Part shown: piece after piece, positions 34,401-46,206 of the stretch
Layout of the letters: every line of letters starts with the position of its first letter
Numbering within the stretch: the stretch's first letter is position 1
The notes under the pieces: model-generated
What the model saw: the letters and a program-made list of their open reading frames with translations, nothing else
Database searches by the model: none
What the model was told of the DNA's origin: nothing
Source of the DNA: Cyclospora cayetanensis
Lineage: Eukaryota > Apicomplexa > Conoidasida > Eucoccidiorida > Eimeriidae
Direction: 5' to 3'
Length of the DNA stretch: 64,000 nucleotides
Assembly: GCF_002999335.1 (NCBI RefSeq)
Contig: NW_020312060.1
Location: forward strand, 1-64,000
Made by a program: the position numbers and the translations under genes

Positions 34401-36277
34401 CTACAATACGACGAATGCACAGAAGATCATTGCCAAGACATGGAACGCCATGTACATCCCAACGCGTGCATCTTCTCAAATTTCAGTTTCCCTGATTCCG
34501 TGCCCGTTTTCTGTCGCGTGATTACGTGGGGACTTCAGCACTACTCCTGAGCAAGTACTTTGGCTCGCCATTGTGTGCTTTAGTGTATTTCTAATGAAGA
34601 TTTTAATTCTTCGACGCTCGTCTTTTCTGTCACCTTCGCATTGTTTGCTCTGCATACGATTTCTGCTACTGTCATAAGCGCGTACATATTCCTGTGGTGC
34701 AGCAACTGCGGGAAGCCCCAGTTGAGTTTTTGCCAACGTATAAGAAAGCCGACGGCCGTCCTCCATTAGACACAAGCGACCCCGACTGGGTATTGAAAGA
34801 ATACCAGACACAAATGAAGAAGGGCGTTTTAGGGCAGAAGATAGTTGAAAGACCCCCTTCTGTGCGTATTCCCCCTTTTTGTCATCTTCAACGCAAAGCA
34901 GTCCCTGTCCGGTCCTGTCGTACTGAGCTTGTGTAATGCTGCAACGGCACTCTTTGAGTATATGGCATTGAAAATTAAGAATCCACCTAAACGAGAGCAG
35001 GTCATCTCAACGATTTGGTCGACTTAGAGTACCCCATTCAGCATATGTGCGCGACAGACTTCCTTCTTGCAAACTATTGGTGTGTGTCCTACAGTTGGCA
35101 CTCAGTGGGGTAAATTGTATTCATCTCTGCATTGCATGTGTTTGCCTTGCTGCAGTGGTGCGACAGGGTCTTCTTTTGGTCAATGGCTGCCGTTGCCGCC
35201 AGTCTGCGAGCCATACCCGGCGCGTACTTTGCTGCCACTCCAAAGGAGACAAGTATCGTCACACCCATGCAAGGGCGCCTACAGTAGCCGTATATAGTTA
35301 CTTTATTGCACGTGTGTTTCGCCGTGCGTTGTGTATAGAACCCAGTAAAAGTATTCCTGTGTGTTATTTCGCGTGTGTGGCTGTGTGTCTGAATAGCCCT
35401 CTCATCTCCTTGCCTCTAGATACACCTTTTCCTGTAGACAGGTGGCGCATCTCTACCACTTCGTCTGAGTGTCTATCTGCCTGTTCAATTCGGTATGCAC
35501 TGGGGAACCCTTTCTAATTATTCCTCTTTTTAATTGTTACTTCCCAAGTGTTCATTCACCTACAGCAACCTGTTGCTCTTTTTCACTCTCTCGGTCTTTT
35601 TATCGCATATTTTTGGTCAAGCCGTATGTCTTTTATTCAGTTTCACTCGCCATTGCACACCTTTTTTTATGTTGCATGCTTTATTATCTCGTGCATCTGC
35701 GTGCCTCTTTGCCAATGTGGGTTCCCTGATGTGTGTCGCTCCCTATATTTTTTCTTGCGTCTTCGTCTGTCCTCATGCAGCGAGGCTCCGAAACTGAGCA
35801 GCACATTCTACGCCCTACCCCTGCGTGCTGATTTAATTCTTAGAATTAATATGCACCTGCATTTAATACAAGCCAGCAGGCTCTGCTGCTTGTTTTTCCT
35901 TCCACAGGTGTGCTGATGGCAAGCGACCACTCTCCTGTGGGCTGCGGCTTCTTCCTGTACGCTCTGCGGGGCGAAGGCCCCTTGACTTTCTTTGGGAAAA
36001 AAAAAACCCCGGGCCGTCGAAAATCCAAAAGCATTTCAAAAGCAAATTTTTAGTGGAGCCCATTCCAAATAATGCAGCATCAGGCGATACCGGCGCGAAC
36101 TCAAAAACTCTCACAGCACCGGAGTTTTCATCACACGCAGACGCAGTAAGAGCAAGTGCGAAACAAGCACTTATGTACGAATATGCTTTGAACGACACAG
36201 CACCGTATGTACCAGAGTGGGTGCTGCACCAGCGAATTTATAAAAGGAATGTTGGAATACCAACTCGACCAAAGTGA
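31428..36277 (+). CDS. Inositol polyphosphate 5-phosphatase family protein (apparent frameshift near 3' end)
   Basis: Removes the 5-phosphate from inositol phosphates or phosphoinositides. Exons: 31428-31495, 32197-32493, 32653-32784, 32930-33000, 33095-33277, 33775-33922, 34366-34451, 34703-34861, 35156-35252, 35908 onward; phases agree throughout. Family blocks in order: YDIYVVTLQEV (metal-binding Glu), GSKGAVTL, CFVGCHMPA, HHVIWAGDFNFRL (catalytic block), FLPTYKK, PPSWCDRVFFW and SDHSPVGCGFF (catalytic Asp-His). The usual early T-W-N strand was not found, so the 5' end, possibly upstream of 31428, is incomplete. The 33000/33095 junction is the weakest. In the given sequence the frame stops at 36053. 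One base more or two fewer in the A10 run at 35997-36006 opens a 70-plus-residue extension to 36277. No membrane anchor was seen; substrate not predictable. Confidence 0.85.
35997..36006 (+). other. A10 homopolymer at the apparent frameshift
   Basis: Ten A residues between TTTGGG and CCCCGGG. Read as given, the frame ends at TAG 36051-36053. A one-base gain (or two-base loss) keeps a long coding-like frame (PSKIQKHFKSKFLVEPIPNN and onward) open to TGA at 36275-36277. The cause is either a homopolymer sequencing error or a real length polymorphism. Confidence 0.6.
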
Positions 36278-37330
36278 TAGACACTGACAGCCCGCTGCAG
36301 CAAATGCAGCAAGTTTGACTGCCCCAGCTACCTCCTGCCCTAAGTGGAGTAGGACTGCTGGGATAAATCACCAGCAAGTTTGTACAGGCTCTGCAACAGA
36401 ATGTACAAACCGCCGTATTGTTTGCTCGTTTTACTTTGACACTACAGCGCCCTATGGATTACGATTTTTTGCACCCGGGAGCGGTAGGCAGGTAGTTGCC
36501 CAGTTGGTATGCATATGCACCTTTGAGCATATGACTCAAAAATCAAAGCGGTGAACACCGAAATGTATGTGTCGTCGAACGTTCGTAAAGACTAAAGTGG
36601 CTTACTGACCTTGGGTGCGGCCCAGGCAAGCATTTGTAGTGGCGCCAGCATCACGCGGTGCTTCCCCCAACGCATTGTTCAAGGCCATTCTTTTGAATAG
36701 GGCGCTCAAACGCAGCTGCTCGTCTAGACCAGGCGGTTACTGCTCTTGTGTGCATCCCTACTGTGCGTCTGCTGCTGCTGTTCATATTCGAGCTGCTGCT
36801 GCAGTTGGAGGTTCTTGCCAAATTGCTCCGTTGTTGGTATCCGTTGAAGTGCAGAACGTAGATAAGGCATTTAAGGTGTGCCTTCTCGTTTGGCACGTAC
36901 AGAAAGCAAAGGTTCCCTCGTCTATCTTTGCTTGCGTCTGACAGTATGTGCTTGTTCGTCCATACAGCTAACGGACTGCATGCATGCATGCATGCAGTCC
37001 GTTAGCTGTATGGCCTCTCGCGTCGGCCCCCGTAAAAGCACGACTGTAAATAATTTCGCAACAGCTCAAAAGGGCTGCTGCGCCTCGATGTATACATGCA
37101 TGTTTGTGTGAGGGTGCGTATCCACATCTACGAAACATGCATGCATGCGTTTTCCGCAAACATCCATGTATCGGCACACGCGTATACATGCAGTTATTAT
37201 ATATGCCTTTTGCAGCCATGCACACATACGCATCCCCACGCATAAAAGCCCCAAGATCTCTGCAAAAAGAACGCCCCTGAACTCATAGGTGAGCAGGTGA
37301 AGGGGAGGCTTTGCTGGCACCTGCAGGCTT
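36278..37330. other. Intergenic region between convergent genes
   Basis: 3' flanks of the 5-phosphatase (+) and the phosphotransferase (-). Holds the 54-bp palindrome and TGCATG-rich DNA at 36975-37160. Short ORFs (for example plus 36615-36941) come from CAG repeats and lack support. Confidence 0.45.
36960..37013. repeat. Perfect 54-bp palindrome with TGCATG core
   Basis: The 27 bases ending at 36986 are followed without a spacer by their exact reverse complement. Arms begin CCATACAGCTAACGGACTGC and meet in (TGCA)n. The symmetry breaks at 36959/37014. It lies between two convergent genes, where a cruciform or a bidirectional terminator hairpin is possible. Confidence 0.97.
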
Positions 37331-40325
37331 TTACTGCTGCTTGGAGAAGTTCTCCCCCACACCGAAGCACCTGATATTAAAATGATAGCAAATGAGGGAA
37401 ATGGTAGACAAAAGCAAACTCGCTAGGTACACACCGCTCCACAGCAACACCCCCAGCAGTATGGTGCTACCGTAGGGGGCCAGCTGCTGCTGCTGCTGGT
37501 AATGCAGCAGCTGAGGCATCACTGCAGCAGCAACTCCAGAACCGTCGGGCGATATTATGTACAGCCAAACGCAGCACAGCCAAAACGGGAGGATTGGCCA
37601 TTGAATCGGAGTGAACTCCATCTGCATGCAAACGAAAGCAAGTAAGCAATGCGCAGTGCCCAACTCCAAGCAAAAACAGGGCAGACCATTTCCAAACAGG
37701 CACCGTCTACCTCCGGGGTGTCTCAAGGGTTCTGGCGAAGCAGCAGCCACATATTTTCGGCAAAGCCAGCTACTATGGACACTATAATCTATCCAGATGC
37801 TGCACTGCCTTTGCAGCTTTTTGTCTTAGTTCGTTGGTTGCCTCAAGTGAGGGGAGGAGCGGGGGAAGAAGGGGGAACTGCCACACGATCTGTGCCCTCG
37901 AGCAACTAGCTGGGACTAGCTAGCTGTCTCAGTGACTTGCCCTGCATGTCGCTGAGAGGTTCAACCGCAAAGCGACGATGGAAGTGTTGCAGACCATTGC
38001 CCAGTAACACAAGACAGGGTGTTCGTCCATCATGGCTGCAAACGCAGGCACCCAGGCAGCAGTGGAAGTCGCAGTAAGGCAGCAGTACGGCGTAGTCAAC
38101 AACGCAGCCGCAGGTTAGGTCCCCCTTGTCAAGACTCAACGCTTGCTTTTGTGCTCAACTTCCAGCGCCCTTACTGGAGCAGAAGAGAGGTATTTGCATA
38201 AGTACATGCAGGAGGCAGCCAAGGAGTTGTGCTGCAGGAAATCAGTCAGCACAGACAAGGAGCAACAGCAGCAGCGCTATGCCGCAGCAGAACGCAGAAC
38301 GCATGCAGCTGCCGCTGCTTCACCGAATACAGGAAGCTACAGAGGAGAGGCTTGCACTCCTGCGTTTTGGCGACACAAAGCAAAGGCTGTAAGCGAGAAC
38401 TTTCGGCCAGAGACTACACACAACCACGGAGCCATCCGAGTCAAACGACATCGGGTTGCGCATTGAGAAACAGACGACGCACACGCAGCCTTCCTAGGTC
38501 TCTTCGCATGCCTGCAACCGTTGATGACGTCAGCTCCCAGCATTCCAATGAGGAGCAGATAAAATGGGAACGCCAGGAATGCCTGGATCGGAAGGGTTAG
38601 CAAGTAACCAGACAGTGTGCCTCTGCATGCACAGAAAAGGTCGACCTTGGACGCGAAAAAGCCTGAGCCTCCGAACGCTGGAGGCAAAAAGCTCGTCAAG
38701 CACTGCTAAACGTGGCTCAGCAGCTACACCCTATGGTTGCATGCTTTTGACCTTACAAGAAGGATGTGGGAACGACGTCGGCGAGCGAGGTTGTGAAGAT
38801 TTCGGGACCAAAGACGAGAGCAACGATGTTCATTCCCATCATCTGCGCAGAAGAAACAGACTCCCACCCTGACTGAACCTTCCAGCCATCGGCCTCACTG
38901 TCTCCGCTTCTCCTCAGCCTGCTGCTCTCGCCAGACTCACCACAAGTTGCCCTTCCGTCACACCAGTAACTCCCGTGTGGCAGCGGTATTCGTGAAAGTG
39001 AAGCTCCCACCACTGCAGACACAAGCCCCGAAGACTGGAAGAGACTGACTGGGCGCTTGAAAGGAAGCACGCAAGCGGGCAAGCAAAAGCGCGTGCATGC
39101 ATGCATGCATGCATACATGCATATAAATATACATATATATATGGTTCAGATGGGCAGGTGCATACAGTGTAGATGAAGAGCTGCATCTGAAGGATGGCAA
39201 TCAGCATAAACGCCGCAACCGATATGCCAACTCGGATCGTTCCCAAGACGCTTAAAGCGGCAAAGACCTGCAAGGCATGCGCACAGGCACGTTCCCACCA
39301 TGAAACGCATGCAGTAACAGCGGCAGCACTAGCAGTATCGCCACAGAGGCAACTGCGAAGATTCCTTGCAAGAAAAACGGGGGGTGGAACGGCAGCAGCA
39401 GCAGCAGTACAGACACACACAACAGAGGGTGCAGTAAGAATGCTGCTTAGCGAGCCGTCTCCCACTGCAAGTCGGGAGCTCACAGTAGAGAAGGAGTCGC
39501 AGCCATGATCGAAGAGCTGCCCCAAAGGCGTAGACGTGTTGGTCCTTCTAGCCTGCTTCCCATCTACAGCATCTAGCGTCTGCGACAGCAGAGGGCACAT
39601 ACACAGCGGCAGAACTAGGCACTGGGCAGGTGCATGCACGTAGCGAAGTCTGGAGCACGTCAAGAGAAGGGCAGACAGACACTTGAACGGCGGAGGCTGT
39701 AGAAGCCGCCCCAACGGCTATCGCAAAAACAGGAACTTGCCTGATAGAGGAAGAGCAGGATGAGGTTGACAAGATACACCCAACAGGGTGCTGCTTCCTT
39801 GAGCGTCGGCATGTAGATGCATGTCAGAGCCATGCAGAGAAGCGGGCAACTGAAGCCTAGGAGAGTCAGTACGTTGGGACTGACCCACTGCAGCCACGGC
39901 ACAGAAAACGGAAACAGCCATGACGGCAGCATAGCAAAGCGCAAATATATATATATATATATATATATGCAAAAACGACAATCAACAAGGGCACACAAGC
40001 AAGGAGAAACCCCTACATATACAAACACACGCGTAGACATACCTACATATGTGTGATACGCGTGTGCATGGAATTAGACAGGCGAGAGACCGTCTCACAG
40101 GGAAGGCTGATCAGCATAGGAGGCAGTAGCAGGAAGGGACTGCAAGCTAATGCAGCAGCAAACACAGCAGCAGGGAAAACCTACCATGGGTATGAAAGAC
40201 ACAACTGCATCCCAGAAAGGCTGCATGAGTCGGTCGATTGGAGTGCTGCCGGCTGATACGTAGCGATACTTGCCCAGCTGCTCTAGACCATGCTGATCGA
40301 TGTACGATCCCAAGGCGACTCCCAT
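37331..40325 (-). CDS. Choline/ethanolamine phosphotransferase (CDP-alcohol phosphotransferase)
   Basis: Final Kennedy-pathway step: transfers phosphocholine or phosphoethanolamine from the CDP-alcohol to diacylglycerol in ER/Golgi membrane. Firm exons: 40325-40185 (ATG at 40325), 39887-39741, 39579-39484, 39267-39166, 39012-38941, 38842-38757, 38622 to about 38519, all in phase. The last exon ends at 37331; one or two exons between 38140 and 37700 are unresolved. The N-terminus has [20 protein letters not shown], typical of EPT/CEPT. The signature D-G-x2-A-R-x8-G-x3-D-x3-D is complete at residues 102-124 (DGKQARRT…GQLFDHGCD). Later come several hydrophobic membrane segments, an [16 protein letters not shown] loop, and a C-terminal membrane segment ending HFNIRCFGV. 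Intron 2 is GC-AG. Choline versus ethanolamine specificity cannot be told. Confidence 0.85.
39091..39142. repeat. TGCATGCA and AT/TA microsatellite in intron
   Basis: GCATGCATGCATGCAT followed by ATAAATATACATATATATAT within intron 4 of the phosphotransferase gene (39165-39013). Confidence 0.85.
39580..39740 (-). other. GC-AG intron 2 of the phosphotransferase gene
   Basis: Donor CTATCAG|GCAAGT and acceptor CTGTCGCAG|ACGC, phase 0. It joins …LLFLYQ to [11 protein letters not shown], a junction continuous in all CEPT/EPT proteins, so the position is fixed by homology. No alternative GT donor restores the motif. Confidence 0.85.
39943..39968. repeat. (TA)n microsatellite
   Basis: About 12 TA units inside intron 1 of the phosphotransferase gene (40184-39888). 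Confidence 0.9.
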
Positions 40326-41209
40326 TATCACTTCACAGGTATAAAGACAAGCACCTCCGAGATTACAACCCTTGACACTAAATGCAGACAACGCGCTAGT
40401 GCAGTTCCAACGCGCCAAAGGAGGGCCCCTGTGCGCGAACACCCCAATCAAGAGAGTCTTAACCCGAAGCGAGAAACACTTGAAACAGCGAAAAAAACTG
40501 GAGAACCTACGAGTCACTGCCTGCTGAGGCTGCTTTCCGCTGCACTCTGCTACAGCTGCTGCTGTTTGACTCTCCTGCGGCTTCTCGTTCTGCTGCTGCC
40601 CCGCGAGGAAAGCCTCTGGAGAGGCTGGCTCCCATTGAAGGGTGCCTTGCCTGTCCTTGGGAACCCCTTATGTCTGTTCGGGCGAGCTACAGCGCCAAGT
40701 ACATCTGCCTTCTGCGATGCCAACCGTAGAAAGGAAGACGAAAGCCTTCAACAGTGGGAAAGCTATGCCGATACTATTGTTGGAGGCGCTGCTGCGGCCG
40801 TTTTGGGCTGCCAAGTGTACGGAAAGTCTCCCTGGAAAATTGGACACGCAGAGAAAGACTCACGTTGCTGATGCAAAAGCGGGGTCAAAAGGTTCGAAAA
40901 ACTGAGGAATGGCAGTAAACGCTGCGGCAGAAGAAGCGGAAACGTCTGCTGTATGCTGTAAAACACTTGCTGCGGCCCGAAGACCTGCGCATTCAACACA
41001 GTAGCCAAAGATACAATAAGTAGAATCCACAGAAATAGGCCTGCATCTAATATACGGACGGGAACCTGGCGAGTTACGCCTCAGGTGCCCATACACCAGC
41101 ACTGGGAAGCAGCAGCCCCGGCCCTTTTTCACTCATATAGCTTCCTTCATAGATTTTACCGCCGCCTCAATCTACTCGTTGTGATAACAACAATCTATTA
41201 GCCATATTG

Positions 41210-42059
41210 ATGCCGGACTTGCCGATATTGCATGGGAATATAATGACTAGAGGCCAAGACACTCCGAAGGGGGCGCCTCAGTCCGCCTTTACAACTGTGT
41301 CAGGACCGAACCTACAGTCATTTGCGGAACAAATAGCTTTAATCAAAGTCGAAGAATGTGCTCGGTTCTGGAGTACATGCTTATTTATTTGATAATGCTC
41401 GTTTTCTCTAGCGTATTCGGACAGCAAGATCCTCCCTGTTCATCAGCAAGCCAGAGAGTTCAGCTTCAAACCTTGCAACGATTTTGTTGGACTTCAACCT
41501 CGCTGTCTACAGTACTGTGCGCCACCGACTTACGAGACATATGGGGATTGTGGTCTTTATCATCTTTCTTCACATCCCCACTGTAAGGTGCAATAATCGT
41601 GCACTGCTTGGCTGCTCTTGCTTCTCCCCGTTCTCGCTTATGTTCTGCTGAATCATTTTTAGTTCTTTGTACGCATGAATGCTTTGGAGTGCACCTATCA
41701 CCCCTGTTGCTGTGTCTGGAGGCGCATACATTCCGTTAAGCGCGCAAGCCGTGCCTTATCCACGAGGCTTACTTAGTGGCAGAATGCCTCAGCCTATTCA
41801 AGCGCCTTTGAATCCAGCCCATTTACTAGCAGTTGACGCGCCTATTGTTTTCGCTCCGCACCCAACACAAAAGAGTCTAACAAATTTGCTGCCAGCCAAG
41901 CACAGGGTCAGTGTTTTCAATCAAAGGGACTTAGTTCATGAGGCGTTTTCTGTTCAGCAAGTCACAAAAGGTTCTCCGCTCCCCTGTGCCTCGCTCGCGC
42001 ACAGGATCAGGGTTTATTGGTTTGTGGAGTCGTCTACCCTAGGAACACGTTTGATGTGA
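41210..42059 (+). CDS. Hypothetical protein, two exons
   Basis: Model: ATG 41210 to 41364, then 41690-42059, about 174 aa. The donor GCTCG|GTTCTG and acceptor TTTGGAG|T are weak but in phase 2. Exon 1 contains NLQSFAEQIALIKVEECAR. Exon 2 is Pro/Ala/Val-rich (ITPVAVSGGAYIPLSAQAV, then APIVFAPHPTQKSLTNLL) without low-complexity runs, unlike its neighbours. No signal peptide, membrane segment or family was recognised. A following frame to 42208 (TAAKVTLYPLELTKPIGGA) might be a third exon. It is the only plus-strand candidate within a long run of minus-strand genes. Confidence 0.35.
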
Positions 42060-42419
42060 TTTTGGTACTACTATCACAAAGAATAACTTCTTGTGGCACT
42101 CTACCCTGCAGAATCCTACATGCTAAACCGTGCGGTGCGCATGAGGGGACGGCAGCGAAAGTTACCCTGTATCCCCTTGAATTAACTAAGCCTATCGGCG
42201 GTGCCTGACTCAATTACAAGGTGTCTACGTACGTGCTCTACGTGCAAAAACACGCCTGTCGCTAGATGTAACGATATGACCCCGCCAATCAAGTTGTGCC
42301 TCGATTGGTGAACCGAACAAACAACGGCAACGGCAGCACACAATGTGTGCCTCCACGTCAGTTTAGACAAAGTCCGACACTCTTCAAGCGCCTGCTAGTA
42401 CTAAACTCTCAGCCTCATG

Positions 42420-45400
42420 TTATATAAACACCCTAACGAACGTTGTGGGGGGGTAGGCATTGTTGGTTTTAGGGCAGACAACCAAACCGTTTTCTGACCT
42501 CTCCGTCAGCTGCACAAGTCCCTTCTTAGAAATCAAATACCCATCAGGACTTGCCATTGGAGGATTATCTTCATCCTAAACACAAAGTTCAAACCCTTGG
42601 TCCTCAGTCATAACCCTCCCTCCCATAAGCGTCGAATTAGTAAAAAACCCCTGCCTCTAGAGCGCCCCCTAGGTGCTGGCATACCATTGGCTCTCCAGTG
42701 ACTGAGCAAATGACGTTGCTTCTCATTCTGTGAGGCATTGGGAGACTTTCCACGGCCTTAGAGAGCTCGGGGAGGCAGGCGGGGCAGCTGAAACGAACGC
42801 AAGCAGTCGTCGTTCCTACGCCATAAACCCCCAGGGGTAGTAGCACACTACCTTTCCCTCTAGCCAGCGCACAGTTTAGTTGGCGCAAATGGAGAAGACA
42901 GCGGTGCAGCCTCCCGAAGGCTTCACATCAAGGCTGCTGCAAGGCTGCAGACTTGCCTTGTCGAAGCGTTCTCCCCACACGATCCAGATTTGACAACGCA
43001 CAAACCCGAAAAGACAAGGGGAGCCAACAGGGGCACTCGCGACATCCCTAGAACGGCGGCACTGGTGCGCAAGAATAGAGCCACCAGCTCCAGCTTCCTG
43101 CCGTCCCCAAGCAGGTACTGCAGCAAAAATCATGCGCAAGGCGATACAAGGCTGCCCCCCTACCCCCCGCGCTATTGCCTTGATACGGACTAGCGCCGAG
43201 AAAATGCAGCAACGAGGAGGAGGTTGCCTCGTCCCTAGAGGAAAGCGACGACACACGCGTCCAAGGGGAGTGAGAGCTGGTGTCTCAGGGTGCAAGAGTG
43301 GACCTCGTATTCAGGCGGAGGATACTCCAGCATAGCAGCTAGAGCCAAGACTCGTCGAATATCCGGAGAGCGCTCTGCGAAAAGTTGCAGCCGCAGGAAC
43401 AGCTATACGCGAAATACAAGTGCTCATGATACAGCCTTCCTGATGCCAACCCCATGTCACGAACACGACTTCCCAGCAAAATCAGAAAAGGCAATGCGGG
43501 CTCTGGCTCACGCTGCTAATGGCAGCAGCAGCAATGTTGCAACCTCAGAAATCACGATTTCTTTGCACCCCACAAAAAAGGACTAGCCGTCTGCGTCTTT
43601 GCTCCTACCCAAGTCGCCAGGCTTAATTTTGTCCTTCAGATACTTCACGGCTTCTCGAGAGCTTTTGTGCTTCAGGATGTAAATGGCGTTCTGTATCTGC
43701 ACTTCCGTCTCAAGTACACTCTACAGCGAAAGCAATGGCGGCAGCAGCAGCAACAGCAGCAGCAGAGGCAGACAGCAGGCATCAGACAAAGAGTCTCCCA
43801 GCAGCGTAGACACACAGCACTCAAGCTGGCAGTTGTGGTGGCGTCAGCAGTAGAAATTGCTGCATCACAACTAACGGTGGAGCCTCGAGTTACATGGAGT
43901 TTGCGGAGTTTGGCACTGTGCGCCTCAATCCACGCAAACGCTTCCGCTGTGGATTCGTTCATTAAGCCAGAAACGACACTGGCCACCTCTGCGTGAACGT
44001 CCCTATCCCAGAAATCCTTCATCCAGATCAGACACAAGCAGCAACAGGTGAGGCTCCAGCTAGCTGCCGCGCTAGCTGTCTCCGCAAGACGCTAGACAGT
44101 TTCCCCCTGACACAAGCGGCCCCCTTCCCTTCTCCAGAGACGGCAGCAAGCAAGCTCAAGGAAGATCAGGCTGGCGAAGAGTGTGCAAAAAGCCAGGTGC
44201 CGCTACTAGGTGGCAGGGAGCTAGCTCTTAGCTGAGCATGAGGGCAAGAACCGATATGAGGCGAGGCACACCTCAAGATGCATCAAGGAGGCGGCCTCCT
44301 TTGCCGTGTGATTGAACCCGTTACGACTTAAATACTCTAACACAGTCCAATTGATGCGGGGACGGAAGTCAGCAATCGAGAAATTCATCTGCACGCAGAG
44401 AAAACGAACATGTACTCGGCAATAATCGCTCACAGCCTCCAACAGGAGATGCACAAAACGCAACTAATGCGGGAAAGGAAAGGCACAGTAGCAGAAAGGC
44501 CAAGGGATCACAACAACCCAATCCCCTATGAGCAGTGTAGAGCGGCACTTCCAGGAATTCAAGAAATAGCAACTTAATCTCAGCAAGAAGGAACATGTCA
44601 GAGGCAAACAACTCAAGGAAAAAGGAAAGGCGTCAATCAAAGCGGCTGAGAGGTAAGAGTCATGTAGCTTCTTGCGCGAGGAAACGTCTCTAGGAAGAGG
44701 CCGTAGACACAGACCGCTCAAAAAAGGGGACAAAGAGTTCAGGGGGCTTTAAAAACACTCTTGGCGGGAAACTCAACAAGTACAAAGTGACAATAATGAG
44801 CAGCACCTGCATCTGTGCGTGCAGGAGGTCAGGCTCCTTCGCAAGAATCTTCAGTCTGCGACTGCATCGCTCCAACTCCTGCGTTGCTGCTGCAGCTGCT
44901 TTCTCTGCCTGAAGGCATGCGCCTCATCATAGACTTCTGAAGAGCTGCACTTTTGTCGAGGAACAACAAAAGGCAATGCGAACGTTAAACACGCATGGCT
45001 GGCATGAACGCTAGCGTCGACGAACGATCGTCGTGAAGTCTGCAGGAGCCGCAGTCTGTCCTGCAGCATGTAGAGTCACTCCTCCAGACTCTCTGACACA
45101 AGGAAAGCAGCAGCACGAACAGCAGCATCAGCAGCAGCGGCTGTAGCAGGCCTCCCTCCCAGCAAGAGCAAAAGCAGCAGCCACTACTTTCGACTAATTT
45201 TAAAGGCACTTACTCGTCGTTTGATATTTTTTACCTTCTCGACAACCAGGTCGATACGGGCCAGTTGAAGCTGCGGTGTCTCTGCGGCAACAAGCTGCTG
45301 CTGCAATTTTTTTTTGATGAACGCAAGAACTATTGAAGTATCTCTTGCAAGTGATTTCTGTGCCGCTCGAAACAGCGTTGCTGTCCTTTCTAGGGGTATC

Positions 45401-46206
45401 AAGACCATCGAAGCATCTATGCTGCTGCTTAGAGGCAAACATCCCAGGGGTGCCTCGGAAATACTCCCTGTGTCGCTTCCTTCCTCCTCACTGCTGCCCC
45501 CGCGAGCGCCTACGGCTTCCCCCGCTGCAGCCTCAGCTGCTGCTTCTGCCGCTGCTGCTCTTGCGGTCTGAGGCACACGCCGCATCCCTCGTGTTGTTGC
45601 CTCCATGGACGCTGCACTGACATCCCAGTTACAGATTTCTTCATGACTTGAGACATGAACACTGCCGCTACTGCCGCTACTGCCGGCGTTGTTCGTGCAA
45701 AGGCTTCGGCCACTGCTGCCTTCAGCTGTACGACGCTGCTGCCTGCGCTGAGCTCCATCTGTGCCAAAGCTGACTCTGCGGGCGCCTTCGTGTCCTATTG
45801 ATTCTCCATGTTCGCGTTGTGCCTCTGCGAAGCTGCTGGTTCCTCCGCTGAGCAGACTTGTGCTTCCCTGGGGAGTCCTTCTCCCCCGAAAGTCACGCTG
45901 CGCAAAATGAACTGTTTCTCGAGAAACACCAGCACCAGGGGTCTGTGCTCTCTCTGCCATCGCAGCAGCCGCAGCCACTGCATGGCTGACGTCTTCCCGT
46001 TCATGAGAGTCTCCTGGAAACGGCTCCTCAAGAACGGTGTCAGTTCTTGAACGGAGCCTTACTCCCCGGGGAAAAGCTGCAGGCCTGTCACTGGGCGCCC
46101 CTGCGTTTTGCGGCTCTGGAGTTGCGGCTGTCTGTACTCCCTGAGGCACTGCGTCAGATGGAACTGACTGCGATCTGCCTTCTGGCACCATATCGTGTCT
46201 CTGCAT
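42420..46206 (-). CDS. CTLH/GID E3 ubiquitin ligase subunit, MAEA/Gid9 type
   Basis: Catalytic-module subunit of the GID/CTLH ubiquitin ligase, paired with RMD5/RANBP10-type partners in other eukaryotes. Nine exons: 46206-45214, 44908-44807, 44388-44272, 44016-43894, 43720-43609, 43374-43304, 43117-42957, 42787-42685, 42575-42420; 645 aa; all phases agree. Residues 1-265 are disordered (Ala, Ser, Arg) and absent from homologues. Then come the conserved helix FRAAQKSLARDTSIVLAF (about 280), coiled coil, LisH (WTVLEYLSRNGFNHTAKEAA, exon 3), CTLH helices (VQIQNAIYILKHKSSREAV), CRA-type region (LALAAMLEYPPPEY), and a C-terminal RING-like domain: CPACLPELSKAVESLPMPH, CSVTGEPM, DEDNPPMASPDGYLI, VVCPKT. 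These match human MAEA block for block. Intron 7 is GC-AG. Confidence 0.92.
42788..42956 (-). other. GC-AG intron 7 of the MAEA/Gid9 gene
   Basis: Donor CGACAAG|GCAAGT and acceptor TTCGTTTCAG|CTGCC, phase 2. It restores the CPAC…LPMPH block next to the upstream helical region. The following GT at 42952 would shift the frame. Confidence 0.8.

Noticed and set aside
35047..35517. Plus-strand 156-codon ORF within the 5-phosphatase gene
   Set aside because: It runs through an exon in a different frame and through the intron after 35252. The true reading is WCDRVFFW in exon 9.
40290..40871. Plus-strand 193-codon ORF upstream of CEPT
   Set aside because: It overlaps CEPT exon 1 in antisense, is Leu/Cys-rich, and has no domain. 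It is probably a chance frame over the promoter.
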